DNA from: Prostheceraeus crozeri
Lineage: Eukaryota > Platyhelminthes > Polycladida > Euryleptidae
DNA: 64,000 nt
Reading direction: 5' to 3'
Assembly: GCA_907163375.1 (NCBI GenBank)
Contig: CAJQUW010001716.1
Location: 62,001-126,000, forward strand
Below the pieces are notes generated by a model. That model had not been told where the DNA came from and searched no databases. It was given only the letters and a program-made list of their open reading frames with translations. Both the position numbers and the translations under genes were made by a program. Numbering within the stretch: position 1 is the stretch's first letter; the number at the start of each line of letters is the position of its first letter. Shown one piece after another: positions 1 through 10,716 of this stretch.

Positions 1-360
1 CGACAGCAGTCATCATCAAAGGCACGTTGACTGGAGAGAGGTATCTCAATGAAATTGTGCTTCCTGTTGTTGCCCCAGTGGTCAGGGTGGAGGATCTCGT
101 CTTCTAAGACGACAACGCAAGACCACATCGCTCCTCGGCTGTCATTGCCACTGTTAGGAGATTGAACATTCAAACCCTTGACTGGCATGCACGCTCACCT
201 GACTTCTCACCTATTGAACAAGTCTGGGACGAGCTTGGGCGGCGAGTGAGAGACCGCTTTTGACTTCCACCAGTGTCCCTGAAGACTCTCTCTGAAAGAC
301 TGACAGAGCAGAAGCTTCTCCTTGAAACATCCTTCATTCAGAAACTTTCGTCATTCAGAA
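1..360 (+). pseudogene. Tc1-like transposase, C-terminal remnant
   Basis: Frame 1 reads like the last third of a Tc1-family DDE transposase (DNA cut-and-paste enzyme): it opens with a stretch like TAVIIKGTLTGERYLNEIV, continues with the second catalytic Asp in DDNARPHRSSAV, and reaches the final Glu region in ARSPDFSPIEQVWDELGRR. The tail KTLSERLTEQK also fits the family. In-frame stops precede DDNARPHR and follow RVRDRF, so the copy is dead. The 5' two-thirds lies before the window. Family assignment is by recognised motifs; the exact Tc1 subfamily is not determined. Confidence 0.85.
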
Positions 361-828
361 ACCTTCATTCACTGCTTCCGCTTTGAATTCACATGTGGTT
401 TTACCACTAAGTCATTTAGTCTTTAGTCTTATCAAGCTTGAAGTATTTCAGGAAGATGGGACCTTGTTTCATTCTCCTCTATACAAATCTTTAGGTGTAC
501 TACTATTTTTCTGATATTACTTTCACTGCGATTACTGTAATCAGAGCAAGATATTGCATAGACGTTTTGAGGAGCTATCTCCCTCCTCACATTCTTCCTG
601 CAATCTCTGAGATAAAGGAAGTACTGAGACTTCTTTCTGTCTAAGTGTGCCTTGCGAAGGTCAGCTGTTGATAATAACGCTGTCCTGGTAAACATGGATA
701 TCCATGAACCATATCCATCAACTGTGAAATCATTTCGAAAAGAACGGTTTACTAGGAAATGACTATCCGATCGGTTATACCTTGTGGAACACAGTTCATG
801 ATGACATCCTTACAAGCGGAGGTTTTTT
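361..828. other. no gene recognised
   Basis: AT-rich sequence after the Tc1-like remnant. A minus-strand open stretch at 432-695 has no recognisable domain, and no terminal repeat of the preceding transposon was visible. Confidence 0.5.
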
Positions 829-1413
829 GCGCATCCTTTGGGATCATTGATATTAGTTTCTGGTGTTGGTTGCGTTAATTGAGTGAATATCTTGGCCGCT
901 ATGGCCATCCTTGAAATTAGTAGAGGAGATGGTCAAAATTCGTAAAATCCGTGAAATTTGGTCAACTTTGAGAGCCTGCTGTCCGTTGCAGGGCATGCAG
1001 GAGGATGGGGACTGAAGTGCGCATCCTTTGGGATCATTGAAATTAGTTTGTGGTGTTGGTTGCGTTAATTGAGTAAATATCTTGACCGCTATGGCTATGC
1101 TTGTACTTTATTAATTTTTCATTCTGACTTTGCTTGTTGTTTGTAACCAGCCTGATACAAACAACAAGCAGTCAGGATGAAAAATTGATAAAGTACAAGC
1201 ATAGCCAAAACTTCGGAAATACAAGGTAATCAAACCAAACTTCACACACGACATAACCACAACAGGCAATAGCGCAATACCACCAATCCTTTAGGATCAT
1301 TGACATTAGTTTGTGGTGTTGGTTCCGTCAATTTAGTAAATATCTTGGTCGCTATGGCTATGCTTTTACTTTAGCAATTTTTCATTCTGACTTTGCTTGT
1401 TTGTAACCAGCCA
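829..1413. repeat. three diverged direct repeat copies with a hairpin
   Basis: Three copies of one unit start at about 829, 1019 and 1283. They share CATCCTTTGGGATCATTGA or a close variant, then GGTGTTGGTTGCGTTAATT, then a Gly-codon-like GGCCGCTATGGC segment. The second and third also share a tail ending TTTGTAACCAGCC. Around the second copy, 1093-1145 and 1156-1206 are inverted copies of each other separated by about 10 bases, a long hairpin with few mismatches. This looks like a local cluster of small non-autonomous element copies, one duplicated head to head. Family unknown. Confidence 0.75.
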
Positions 1414-1547
1414 CCTTCAGTGATTCGGATACCGATCCGTGTGATATGCCGTACCATCGAGAACATTCGACACACTTGACTACCTTCAGTGGCTCTGAAA
1501 CGGATCCTTGTCAATTATCTGTGACGGAGCCAGTGGAGAATGAGTGA
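1413..1547 (+). CDS. possible terminal coding exon, unknown protein
   Basis: An open stretch of 44 codons follows a CAG acceptor-like site ending at 1410 and ends in TGA. It contains an internal repeat, TFSDSDTDPC and later TFSGSETDPC, about 25 residues apart, and ends SVTEPVENE. The acidic, serine- and threonine-rich repeat would suit a cytoplasmic tail. A polyadenylation-like AATAAA lies at 1808-1813. The acceptor lies inside the dispersed repeat just upstream, which weakens the case. No family recognised; no partner exon was found in the window. Confidence 0.2.
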   Translation, partial: TFSDSDTDPCDMPYHREHSTHLTTFSGSETDPCQLSVTEPVENE

Positions 1548-1829
1548 ATTTTTTCGATTCCTGCACTTACTGAAAGTCTTCAATGAGCAATCTCTTCTTG
1601 CAAAAGTGTTTAATTGTCTTCCTAGTGACATTTTGTATTCTATGTACCTAATACGTATATTATTATATCTGTATTATAGCTGTGTTATATATTTGCTTTG
1701 TCGAGTCTTTTGTGTTCCGTCTCTAACCGTCCCCAATTTTGTGGTGTAGGGGGAGTGCAATGAGTGACGATGTTTTAATAGGATCTTTTTGAGCCATGTT
1801 TAAACCGAATAAAAAAAGTTTCAAAAGAA

Positions 1830-3216
1830 AAGCCTGTAAAAAGCTTGTTAGCTGAGTTCTCGTTATTTTGCTACACGATTGCGAATATAGCTCTATCTGA
1901 CTTGTCCTTCGACTTCTTCCTGTCTGAAAGTTTAAACGTCTATACATTACACTTTCATGACTTTTTCGAATCAACGGCTTCAGAAAATTCTGGACCTTCA
2001 AACTCTAGAGAAGTGCAATCGCTGGCTCCAATGTGCTTATGTAAGTATGATTTCAGTGTCTGAAAACTGCGAGGGAGCGATAATGAAACTCAATCATCAA
2101 AATTTTAAGCTATATGATTCACAGTGCTCTGCTCACGAATTTACTACATTTTTATGTAATGACAATTGCACGGAAAACAAAATAGAGCCAGAACCCAACT
2201 ATTTTGGAATGACTTACTGTTGGTAGATGATGGGCGTAGTGACTCTACGATAACAAAGAGCAAAAGCCAGTGCGATAACTTCATGGTGATATAAATGTTT
2301 TCTTAAGTTTGTGTGGAAGTTATGTCGCTACCTTAAGTCTGTAACAATAATATTTTAGGAACAACAATTAAATTTAAATGCTCACATCGTATAACGAATA
2401 GAAATAATTTATCACGCTTAAACAAAATAGCATGACTGATGCTTTTCTCTCTTAATCAGACTAAAGTGGATGTTCCATATTCATTTGAAGTCAAACTTCC
2501 ACTTAATTGAAAGCAAACATGTGGATGTAGCTCTTTGACAGGAATGTGACGAAAACGCAGAAATGCAGAATGTTTCATCATTGAGGTCTAAGCTTTCTGT
2601 TGTATGGTTCTTGTCGCATCATCGCGTATTGTTTTTGATAGTCTCACCTACAGCTCTCAAAATTATAAATAGTGGAATGGAAAATTAAGAATCCTAGCAA
2701 TAGTCAGAGACACTGGCGCAATCGTGACCATTTACACTCCAGCATCGACTCGAAAGTTGATCGACTCAAAAAATCTCAGCATACATTTGTTATACATCAG
2801 GTATACATGCACAGTGAACATTATTATGTCAAGAGATTACTTTCCAAAAAACATTTGATCACTTTTTTGAAAATATATTTATATAATGTAGCTGCAAAAA
2901 ATGTAATCTAATAATGCTACGGCTTGTCCCGGAGAGCATTGCGATAAAAATGCTATGAAGCTGTCACTTCGATTTTTCCTCTGGACAATAAAATAGTACT
3001 GTTATGCTACTATTGATGCCATCATAAGTAGTACACAATGACATAGTCCGTGATACTTTATGAGGCTGAAGCGAATTTCTCTGACTTTAAAAAATTTCAA
3101 CTGACAATGAAAGCCCCATTGTAGCAAATCTGGAACGTTCTCTATAAACGCCGAAGTTGAAATTCAAGGGTAACATGAATCGAATAATTGCCAAGATGAC
3201 AAAGTCAGAAGCATGG
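1830..3216. other. no gene recognised
   Basis: AT-rich DNA with short open frames only (for example 1957-2226 and 2672-2911, plus strand). None shows a domain, signal peptide or convincing splice context. Confidence 0.5.
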
Positions 3217-3480
3217 AGTCATAGAGTAGGGATGAGTTTCGACCATAGAGTAGGTAGGCTATATTAGGTAGAGTGGTAACTCCGCATTTAGTAAATCCCA
3301 AATGTGTATACATTTTCGATTTTATTAAATGAACTCAAGGGGCATGCAGTCGGAATTGTTTCCAAATGTTAGATGTGCAAATGCTTGCAGTTTTGAAGAA
3401 ATTGCAACGGAATTGATTGAACATGATGGTATAATTCAGAAGGAAATGATATTGTTTTTCAGATTCCGTGTCATGACAGC
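3217..3480 (+). repeat. dispersed repeat, copy A
   Basis: This segment aligns loosely with 9465-9720 in the same orientation. Both start with GTCATAGAGTA, share AATGTGTAT near the middle, then TTTATTAAATGAA and a final part with GTGCAAAT or ATGCAAAT. Copies look roughly two-thirds identical by eye. The opening CATAGAGTAGG also matches the terminal inverted repeat of the 19,182-24,234 element, so this may be one end of a relative. Confidence 0.55.
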
Positions 3481-3719
3481 CTTGGAGAGGTAATGTTTGT
3501 TGAATAAACAATTCGATGGCCTGCTATCCCGATTAACCAAAATCTATGGCACACCTATAGGAAACTTCCTACGGAATTATTGTAACTTTCCTATAGCAAG
3601 CAGTGCTATTGCTATGGAGCTCCATCCATGCTCCATCCTATGGCTTTATTGGGAAGCTTCGTCCCATTGAATTTTAGGGAAATCGGTTCCTATTGCCTAT
3701 TGGCCCAGTTTGTCCCATA

Positions 3720-3794
3720 GAATTGTGGGAAATCCTGTCCTATTGAATTGTGGGAAATCCTATCCTATAGAATTGTGGGAAATCCCGTCCTTTT
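3720..3794. repeat. 25-bp tandem repeat, three units
   Basis: Three consecutive units of GAATTGTGGGAAATCCTGTC plus CTATT, with one to three changes each. Looser related phrases (TTTTAGGGAAATCGGTTCCT) lie just upstream at about 3670-3700, suggesting an older and longer array. Confidence 0.85.
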
Positions 3795-3799
3795 GTATT

Positions 3800-5726
3800 G
3801 GGAATTTAGTATTTTTGGTAGGTCCCACCCATTATTGATTTCTAACTTCGCCGTTGCATAGTGACGTTTGATATGATCAAGAGTATCAGCAATAATCAAG
3901 CTAGCTTTACTGATTATAATGCTGTTGACATAGACAATGGCAATAATCAACTTGAAACGTACATGAGACGTTTGCACTTTCCTTTAAAGCCCCTTACTAT
4001 TTCGGTGAAACTCCTGCCCAAAGAAAAATTAACTTTTGAAATATAATTGTAGCTATCTCAGAAACGTTAATCTGATAATCAGTCTACATTATGTATAGAG
4101 CATTATTATGAAGCGTATTTCATGATCATTCATAAAACGTCATTATTCACAAAAAACATTGATTTTTTATCTTTTATTTTGTCTTTTTAGCATTTTTGAT
4201 TCACTGTAAAGTTTCTTGGAGATCATTTTCCACACTTCCCTCTGCTACATCGGGTGGTGATGTTGGACTAGGCCTGTAACAAACAAGAGATGAATGATAA
4301 ATATACGATAAATAATAAGTTAATGACGGAACATAAACATTTTGTATAGATTAACTTCATTTGAATGAAAAATAATGCAAACTATTCCAGTTGAAGATTA
4401 TTTAGTAATTGTTATTTTTTGAATTTACATAGAACTATTGAATATTATAAGTCTTTATGCAATTCGAATGCAATGCAACTAGAAAACAGAAATTAGTTTT
4501 TCTAGCATTTGCAATGCAACTTGTGGTGCCACTGGAATTACAGGATTAAGCATCATTTCTATAATTGATAGAGTTTTTGCTCCTAAATTGTCGCCTTCTT
4601 TAGCAGCATCAGAGAAGAGATAAGGTAAACATGAGCCAAGCTTCACAAACTATTATTAACTTTAATTTTAATACCAAATTGAACCCCGTCAAAACTTGCG
4701 TATGTGTGCCTATGGTTAGGGGAACCGGGCCCATGATGGAATGTTCCCTATGATGGAATAACACCAATTCCCACGAATCACGATAAGGTGACGCGAAGCC
4801 AACCGTACTAATTGTTGACTTACTCATTAAAATCACGCGACAGTTTTGACAGCTCCATCGCTTGCTGGGGGATTTCAGTCGGCTGCCGTCGCCGAGCACA
4901 CTTGAGGTAGGTGACGATTTGTCTTCGAGATAAACTTCAATTAGATCTGTCTTTTCTGCTTCGTATCAGAAGTAGGTGTTTATCATCTTAATTAAAATAG
5001 TAGATCATCTAATATTACACAAAGGATAGACAAAAATGCAAAACTGCACATAGTCTGATTGGTAGACTCACTACATAAATGCTACCGTTAAGGGTATGAT
5101 AGGGTGTATGTGTGAAGGTATGGTGGAACGTCATTCCATATCATACCCGTAATGCAATTGTTCTAAAAATTTTACTTTTGATCGAACTAATTCATTTCAA
5201 TTACGTAAGGCAATGATTATTTTGACTCATTTAAGATAGTTTATTAGGAATGCAACTCATTTATGATGTTTAGCTTATAGCTTACTATATGCCTATAGCT
5301 AGCCCTGTCATAAACTTTATTAGGTATATCAATCATAGGCCTATTATGCAATAATAGGCACACATCAGCCATTGGAATATATACTACATCGCATAGCCTA
5401 CGTAGCCTATGGCATTTTGGTCAATTCATTTTGGCTTAGCTTTGTCTTTATACAGATAGATAGATAGAGAGCGTTTATTCAAATTCAAATGGGATGCTGT
5501 TAAGTTGTTATTTCAAATAAATTTGTATTGAAAGTGTCATAAAATAATATAATCTGACAATACAATTGCAAATTTAAAAAAATCATATGCTAAGGTGCAT
5601 GACTTTTAGGTTGAGATTTTTTAGGTGCATAGACAGAAAATGGTGTAGGGCCTAGGGTCTTATTGGTTCAAAATATAGTCATATAGGCCTATACATAACT
5701 AACACCTGGGTATCTTTTTCCTTCAG
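3800..5726. other. leader region of pogo-like element and AT-rich DNA
   Basis: No gene seen. At about 4728-4770 the phrase GGGGAACCGGGCCCATGATG is followed by a partial repeat of its second half; this may be an outer end of the pogo-like element downstream, but I could not find a matching inverted partner after 7252. A short inverted pair (GGGTATGAT and ATCATACCC) flanks 5094-5152. A (GATA)n run of a few units is at about 5453-5470. Confidence 0.4.
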
Positions 5727-7252
5727 ATGCCTTCGAGTTACAAACCAAAGCCGGGAGCAAAGACTCGGTTCAAATGGACCATCGAAAATATAAGAGCAGC
5801 TGCTAACGATATGCGACAAGCCGGGTTATCTTATGCAGAAGCAGCGAAAAGACATGGCGTTCCACAAACAATCTTATTTAGATTTGTGAAAGGTGGTTCA
5901 CAAACAGGGCAGCGAGGTCCAATGAAGTGTGTGCTTAATGAGGAACAAGAGCAGGCACTTGTCGAACATGTCTTGAAGCTCCAGACTAGGATGTACGGAT
6001 GACACCTAGTGACTTAAGGAGGTTGGCATATGAGTTCATAACTCGCAATAATATTCCAAATCCATTTTCCCAGGAAAAAGAAAGAGCCGGTTATCATTGG
6101 CTTAGTGGCTTTCTCAGTAGACAAGCACTTTCTGAAGTATGCCTTCACTCCTGACAATATATTTAACGTTGATGAAACTGGGATATCAACGGTTTCCAAC
6201 AAGCAACCAAAGATCGTTTCAAAAAAGTATGAAACAATTAGGAATTGTTGCATCGGGAGAAAAAGGCGAGACTACTACCATTGTATGTTGTTTTAACGCA
6301 ACCGGAAGTCTATATACCCCGAGTAATGATTTTCAAAAGAAAGTAGCCTACATGAAAGACTCTGTCATTAAATGTGCTCCACAAGGTACTATAGGCATGA
6401 CTTCACCGAACGGTTGGATTAACGATGAATTGTTCGCAAAATGGCTGCAGCATTTCATCAATCATGTCCGTCCAAACGAGAGCAAAAAAATTCTGTTGAT
6501 CTGGGATAATCACCATAGCCACTGCTCACTTGCAGCAGTCAAAATAGCAAAGGATAACAACATCATCATGTTGATCATACCTCCTCATAGTAGCCATAAA
6601 CTTCAACCGCTCGACAAGTCCTTCTTTTCATCCTTGAAGTCGAATTATGACAAAGAGTGTATGAAGTTTCTAATCAATAACCCGGGTCGAAGAATAACTC
6701 AATACGAAGTGGGTGAATTGTTTTCAGCGAGTTACATGATATCCTGCTCCATGGAGAAGGCAGTTCGAGGCTTCGAATCCTGTGGTATTTTCCCTTCAAT
6801 GATGATATATTCAGCGATTCGGATTTTGCGCCATCAAATGTAACGGAAAGGACAGGTGAGACATGACTGTAAATTAAGTAATTTAGTCTAATTCCACATT
6901 AAAATTAGGTCAACTAGAATATTGAATTTAGGATTAAGTAGCTGTAACTATATAAAAAAATCAACTCATTTCTCATCCACATTGTTTGAGTAATGGGCTT
7001 TTACTGGATATTTTAGAGTTTAGGTGCAGTGCAGTCAGCCGCAATATAGGCAAAAAGAACATGAATTTAGAACTCTGCATTTGCCAATCAGTTTCAATTG
7101 AGAATAAAATGAATAGAATTAAGTTGACATTTAATAACGGTAGCAACAAAACTTCCGTATTAGCTTGTGACAAGTGGTGTCACGAAAACTGTGCCAATTT
7201 GGAGCTCATGGATGAGCACAGTTCTATATGTGACTTTTGTTTGAAAAAATGA
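5727..7252 (+). pseudogene. pogo/Tigger-like transposase with C-terminal zinc finger
   Basis: A decayed DDE transposase of the pogo/Tigger type (cut-and-paste transposition). The first 91 codons hold a Psq-like helix-turn-helix (RAAANDMRQAGLSYAEAAKR, then HGVPQTILFRFVKG). After a shift near 6000, the text resumes with SDLRRLAYEFITRNNIPNPF. The catalytic core shows VDETG (first Asp, codon at 6171), LLIWDNHHSH (second, 6505) and LQPLDKSF (third, 6613). A further shift separates the first Asp from the rest, and residues between FLSR and the first Asp are missing. At 7165-7245 ACDKWCHENCANLE with a later CDFC is a PHD-like finger of the kind that ends many invertebrate pogo transposases. At least two frameshifts and one deletion make it nonfunctional. 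Confidence 0.85.
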
Positions 7253-7988
7253 AATTGTTTCACTGATTTGTAATCATTTGTTATACTGGCCTTGGACTAA
7301 TTTTGTGTGATTGCCGCAGGGATTGAGATTATTGTGAGAGGTTTGATGCAGCTGTTCAAAAGAAGCCATTCATATTCTCGTCATAGCGCTGACGATAGTA
7401 GAGCTCATTCATCGATCGATGTTGACAGCTTATGATCAATAGCCCATTTCGATAAGCATCCATAGCCTACTAACTCCTTGGGACACGGGAATGTGTCATC
7501 CTTTTGAGCACATCCTCAATAGCTACACTACCGGCCAAATGTCTTGCCTCACTCTTTGCTTATCTGCTACTTTCCTGTATTTTTATTTTTACTTAAATAA
7601 TATCAATCAAATAACTGAACTATTTTGCATAAAGTGTCTAATGTTGTTCAAGCAGCATTTTGATGAGTTAATCTTCATCTCCTGTCAAAGGCTGGTTGAG
7701 CATTTTGATAAAACAGGATCTTGGTGAATTATATGAGAATTAATATTATGAGGAAACTCCAGTCATATTTTGAGAATTACCTCGGATATTTTAATGATAA
7801 GCAACTGAAACGCAGCCGTTATACGAGTTATCCCATCTCCATTAATTAACGATGCTAGTTCATAAAGGTCGTGATTGCATAATTTCTTCCTTTGATCTGG
7901 ATGCGCCAGTCGCCAGCCAGCATCTGATGCAGGAATCTTTCAAACTGAAATTACGCAATCAGTAACCGAGATGACTTGATATCTCTTT
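7253..7988. other. no gene recognised
   Basis: Spacer between the pogo-like and Tc1-like transposase remnants. Only a hydrophobic plus-strand open stretch at 7491-7727 is seen, without domain support. Confidence 0.45.
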
Positions 7989-9090
7989 GTGTGTGACTTT
8001 ATGAATCACTGCAATTCGTGGCTTTCTGCTAGATTAATTTCTCCACAGCGTCGGGCCGTTATTGTAGGTTTACACAACGAATGTCTCACGAATCGTCAAA
8101 TAGCTGTTCGTGTCAAATGTGATCGAAGAACAGTAGAACGGATTATAAATCGTCATTTGTCAGGTGAATCGATTCTCCCTCGCCGTAAGTCAGGTCGTCC
8201 ACGTACAGCAGCAACAACGAAGGATAACTCTGTGATCGCGAGAATGGTTCTCGGAGACCGCAGAGTTTCTTCTGCTTCCATTCAAGCAGAGATGCACCAT
8301 CACGGAGTTGATCATAGTGTGAGGAATATTCGACGAAGGTTGCTGGATGCCGGGTTCCTTGCCAGAAGACCCTTACGAAAGCCACTATTAATGACAAAAG
8401 TGAAAAGATCCCATCCTCAGTGGGCAAGAGAGCACGTGGAATGGAAGCTGGAAGACTGGAAAAATGTACATTACTTTGGTCAGATGAGTCCAGATTCAAC
8501 CTCTACGCCAATGATGTCCGTCGATTAGTACGTCGTCGAGAAGGAGAAGCTTTGCATCCGGAATGTATCGAAAGAACCGCAAAGCATCCCTCTTCTGTAA
8601 TGGTGTGGTCCTGCTTCTCATGGTATGTTGTAGGGCGTTTTCACTTCTGTGAGTCTACTGTGAATCGAGATGAGTGTCTGAAGATTCTGAGGATCCTCAA
8701 TTACGGATATGGCAAACTGGATTACGGTTTATCGACCGACGATATCATCTTTCAAGATGATAGCGCCCCGTGTAATCGGGCTCACAAAATAAGCTCAAAA
8801 TGTATCTTTGATGTAAAATCATCATGAAAAACTAATATTTCTCATTACTTTTAGGTAAAAGCGTAGAAGGGATTCGAATTTTGCGTTTGACCGGCAATTC
8901 GCCGGATCTCAATCCTATATTGAGCATGCTTGGAAGAGGTTGGATGAGAAAGCCGGAGCAAAAGCTCCAAGAAGCAAGTCAGAACTTATGAGCTACCTTC
9001 TGCGTGTATGGAACAGGGAAATGCCACAAGATTTTATCCATTCGTTAGGAGTCTGTGCCACGCCGATGTCAAGCAGTAATTTATGCTCGC
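7989..9090 (+). pseudogene. Tc1-like transposase, nearly full length but broken
   Basis: A second Tc1-family transposase, distinct from the one at 1-360. The N-terminal paired-like helix-turn-helix reads LISPQRRAVIVGLHNECL and GRPRTAATTKDNSVIARMV. The catalytic core shows LLWSDESRFNLY (first Asp codon at 8483), IIFQDDSAPCNRAHK (second, 8756-8761), and GNSPDLNPI followed, one frame away, by EHAWKRLDEKAGAKAPRSKS. A shift near 8450 separates the HTH part from the core. At about 8790-8855 an AT-rich stretch ending TTACTTTTAG interrupts the family text; it could be a small insertion or an intron-like segment. No terminal repeats were recognised at either side. Confidence 0.85.
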
Positions 9091-9464
9091 GGGGGTAACA
9101 CTAACTTCTTACAGTTCATCAAAAACATGACACATTTTATATTAGACAAAGGTGCAAGTTGCAACGCACTATGTTTGTGACTCCTTTTGTATTCACTCGC
9201 ATGCAATAAATTGCTTGTGTATATCAAAAAATGTTTTATGACATGCGAAGATCTTTTCAAATTTCGAGCCACTGGGGCAAAACTTTTGGCCGGTAGGTAG
9301 ATCAAAAGATAGCCCAATTCTTTCTGTGAAAGGGCATGCGTCAATGCAGCTTGATTGTCCAACCAATTTTCTTTAACCCGATTTTCACATCACATGGCTG
9401 ACACCACGTGCGACAACTCGCGTGATTTATAAATATCTTGCCCGTAGAGTAGAGTAGCAGCTCA

Positions 9465-9720
9465 GTACCAGTCATAGAGTAAGTATATACTAGGCCAGCA
9501 ACTAGCCTACTACTTACTTCATGGTATTAATCAAATCCTCAATGTGTATGCAATTTAGAGTTTATTAAATGAATTCGAGTTGAGACCCAGTAGGGCCTAA
9601 CAAATGGGAGACATGCAAATTGTTGCACTTTTGGAGAAATCTACACTGATCTGGCTGATCATGACAGCAATACAGAAGAATAGCATTTTTCACGTCATCC
9701 GTAAAATGTTCCTTTTAAAT
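9465..9720 (+). repeat. dispersed repeat, copy B
   Basis: Partner of the repeat at 3217-3480, same orientation, starting GTCATAGAGTA at 9470 and sharing the same order of short blocks. The preceding bases 9440-9470 also hold GTAGAGTAGAGTAG. Confidence 0.5.
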
Positions 9721-10225
9721 CAAAAATTCCATTGGTGATAACTTTAATATGCTCAGCCCTATAGTGAGTGGACCTATCGTATTTTCTTAAGCGTGATCAT
9801 ATTACAAACGACCTGCCACTCAAAGAGCAAAATATGATGATCAAAGACAATCGTAATTAACTTCAAAGGGTTTAAATGGGTCAGCAGTTATTCAGATTCA
9901 AGAAATGAAACATAAATTTAGTGAATAATAGAATCATGCCGATGAAAATTGAATTAAAAGCTTGAAATTTCGGTCAGAAGCACAATAAGATCTCAACTTT
10001 TCCATGGACTTGCATTATAATGTGGTTCAAGAAATGTTCTTGATGATCGGCTTAGCGCAAATCCAAGATAGATGCCACTTTTTCTGTCCACGCAACTTTG
10101 GTATTTGAAAATCTTTTTTTTTTGTTATATATCTATTGGAAATGATGATAGCAACTAACCTAGCATTGTAGTACACACGAAAAATTATTTCTGACGCAAT
10201 GATCGCTCATTGGAAAAAACCCAAG
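9721..10225. other. no gene recognised
   Basis: AT-rich DNA with no open frame of note between the dispersed repeat and the iterated motif cluster that begins at 10226. Confidence 0.4.
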
Positions 10226-10716
10226 CGTCCCTCAAATTACAGGCACCGTCCCCTAAATTACAACAAGCGTCCCTCAAATTACACGGATCAGTTCCTACGC
10301 ACAACATGGCATAAAGCAAGAATAATTTCAGCTCTATGATCTTATATATTTTTACTATTGATTATGAATTGGAAAACGATTAGAATGTCGGCTTCTCCAG
10401 TGATTTTAATGGCTAAGCTAATAGACATTTTCATGTACCGTATATTGAAGCTTAAAAAACGAAAAGTTCAAGTAACAAAATGTCATCTCCAATGACCTTA
10501 GATCATGATATAATTTCTACAGTCCGACTTAGAGATCACAAAATCAAAAGGAAATTGATATATGCATGTAAATGTATTTTGACTAAAGGCCTTATGCAGC
10601 TGAAAATTATAGAAAATGCAGAAACGAAAACACATTCATCGTCTTTGACTCAGACTATCACTCACGACTATCAACGTTGAAAATCCTAAGATTTCGACGA
10701 TTTTCGATTGGCTCAG

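Noticed and set aside
4728-7500. Complete pogo-like element with defined TIRs
   Set aside because: GGGGAACCGGGCCCATGATG at 4728 has no convincing inverse after 7252; only the coding remnant is called.
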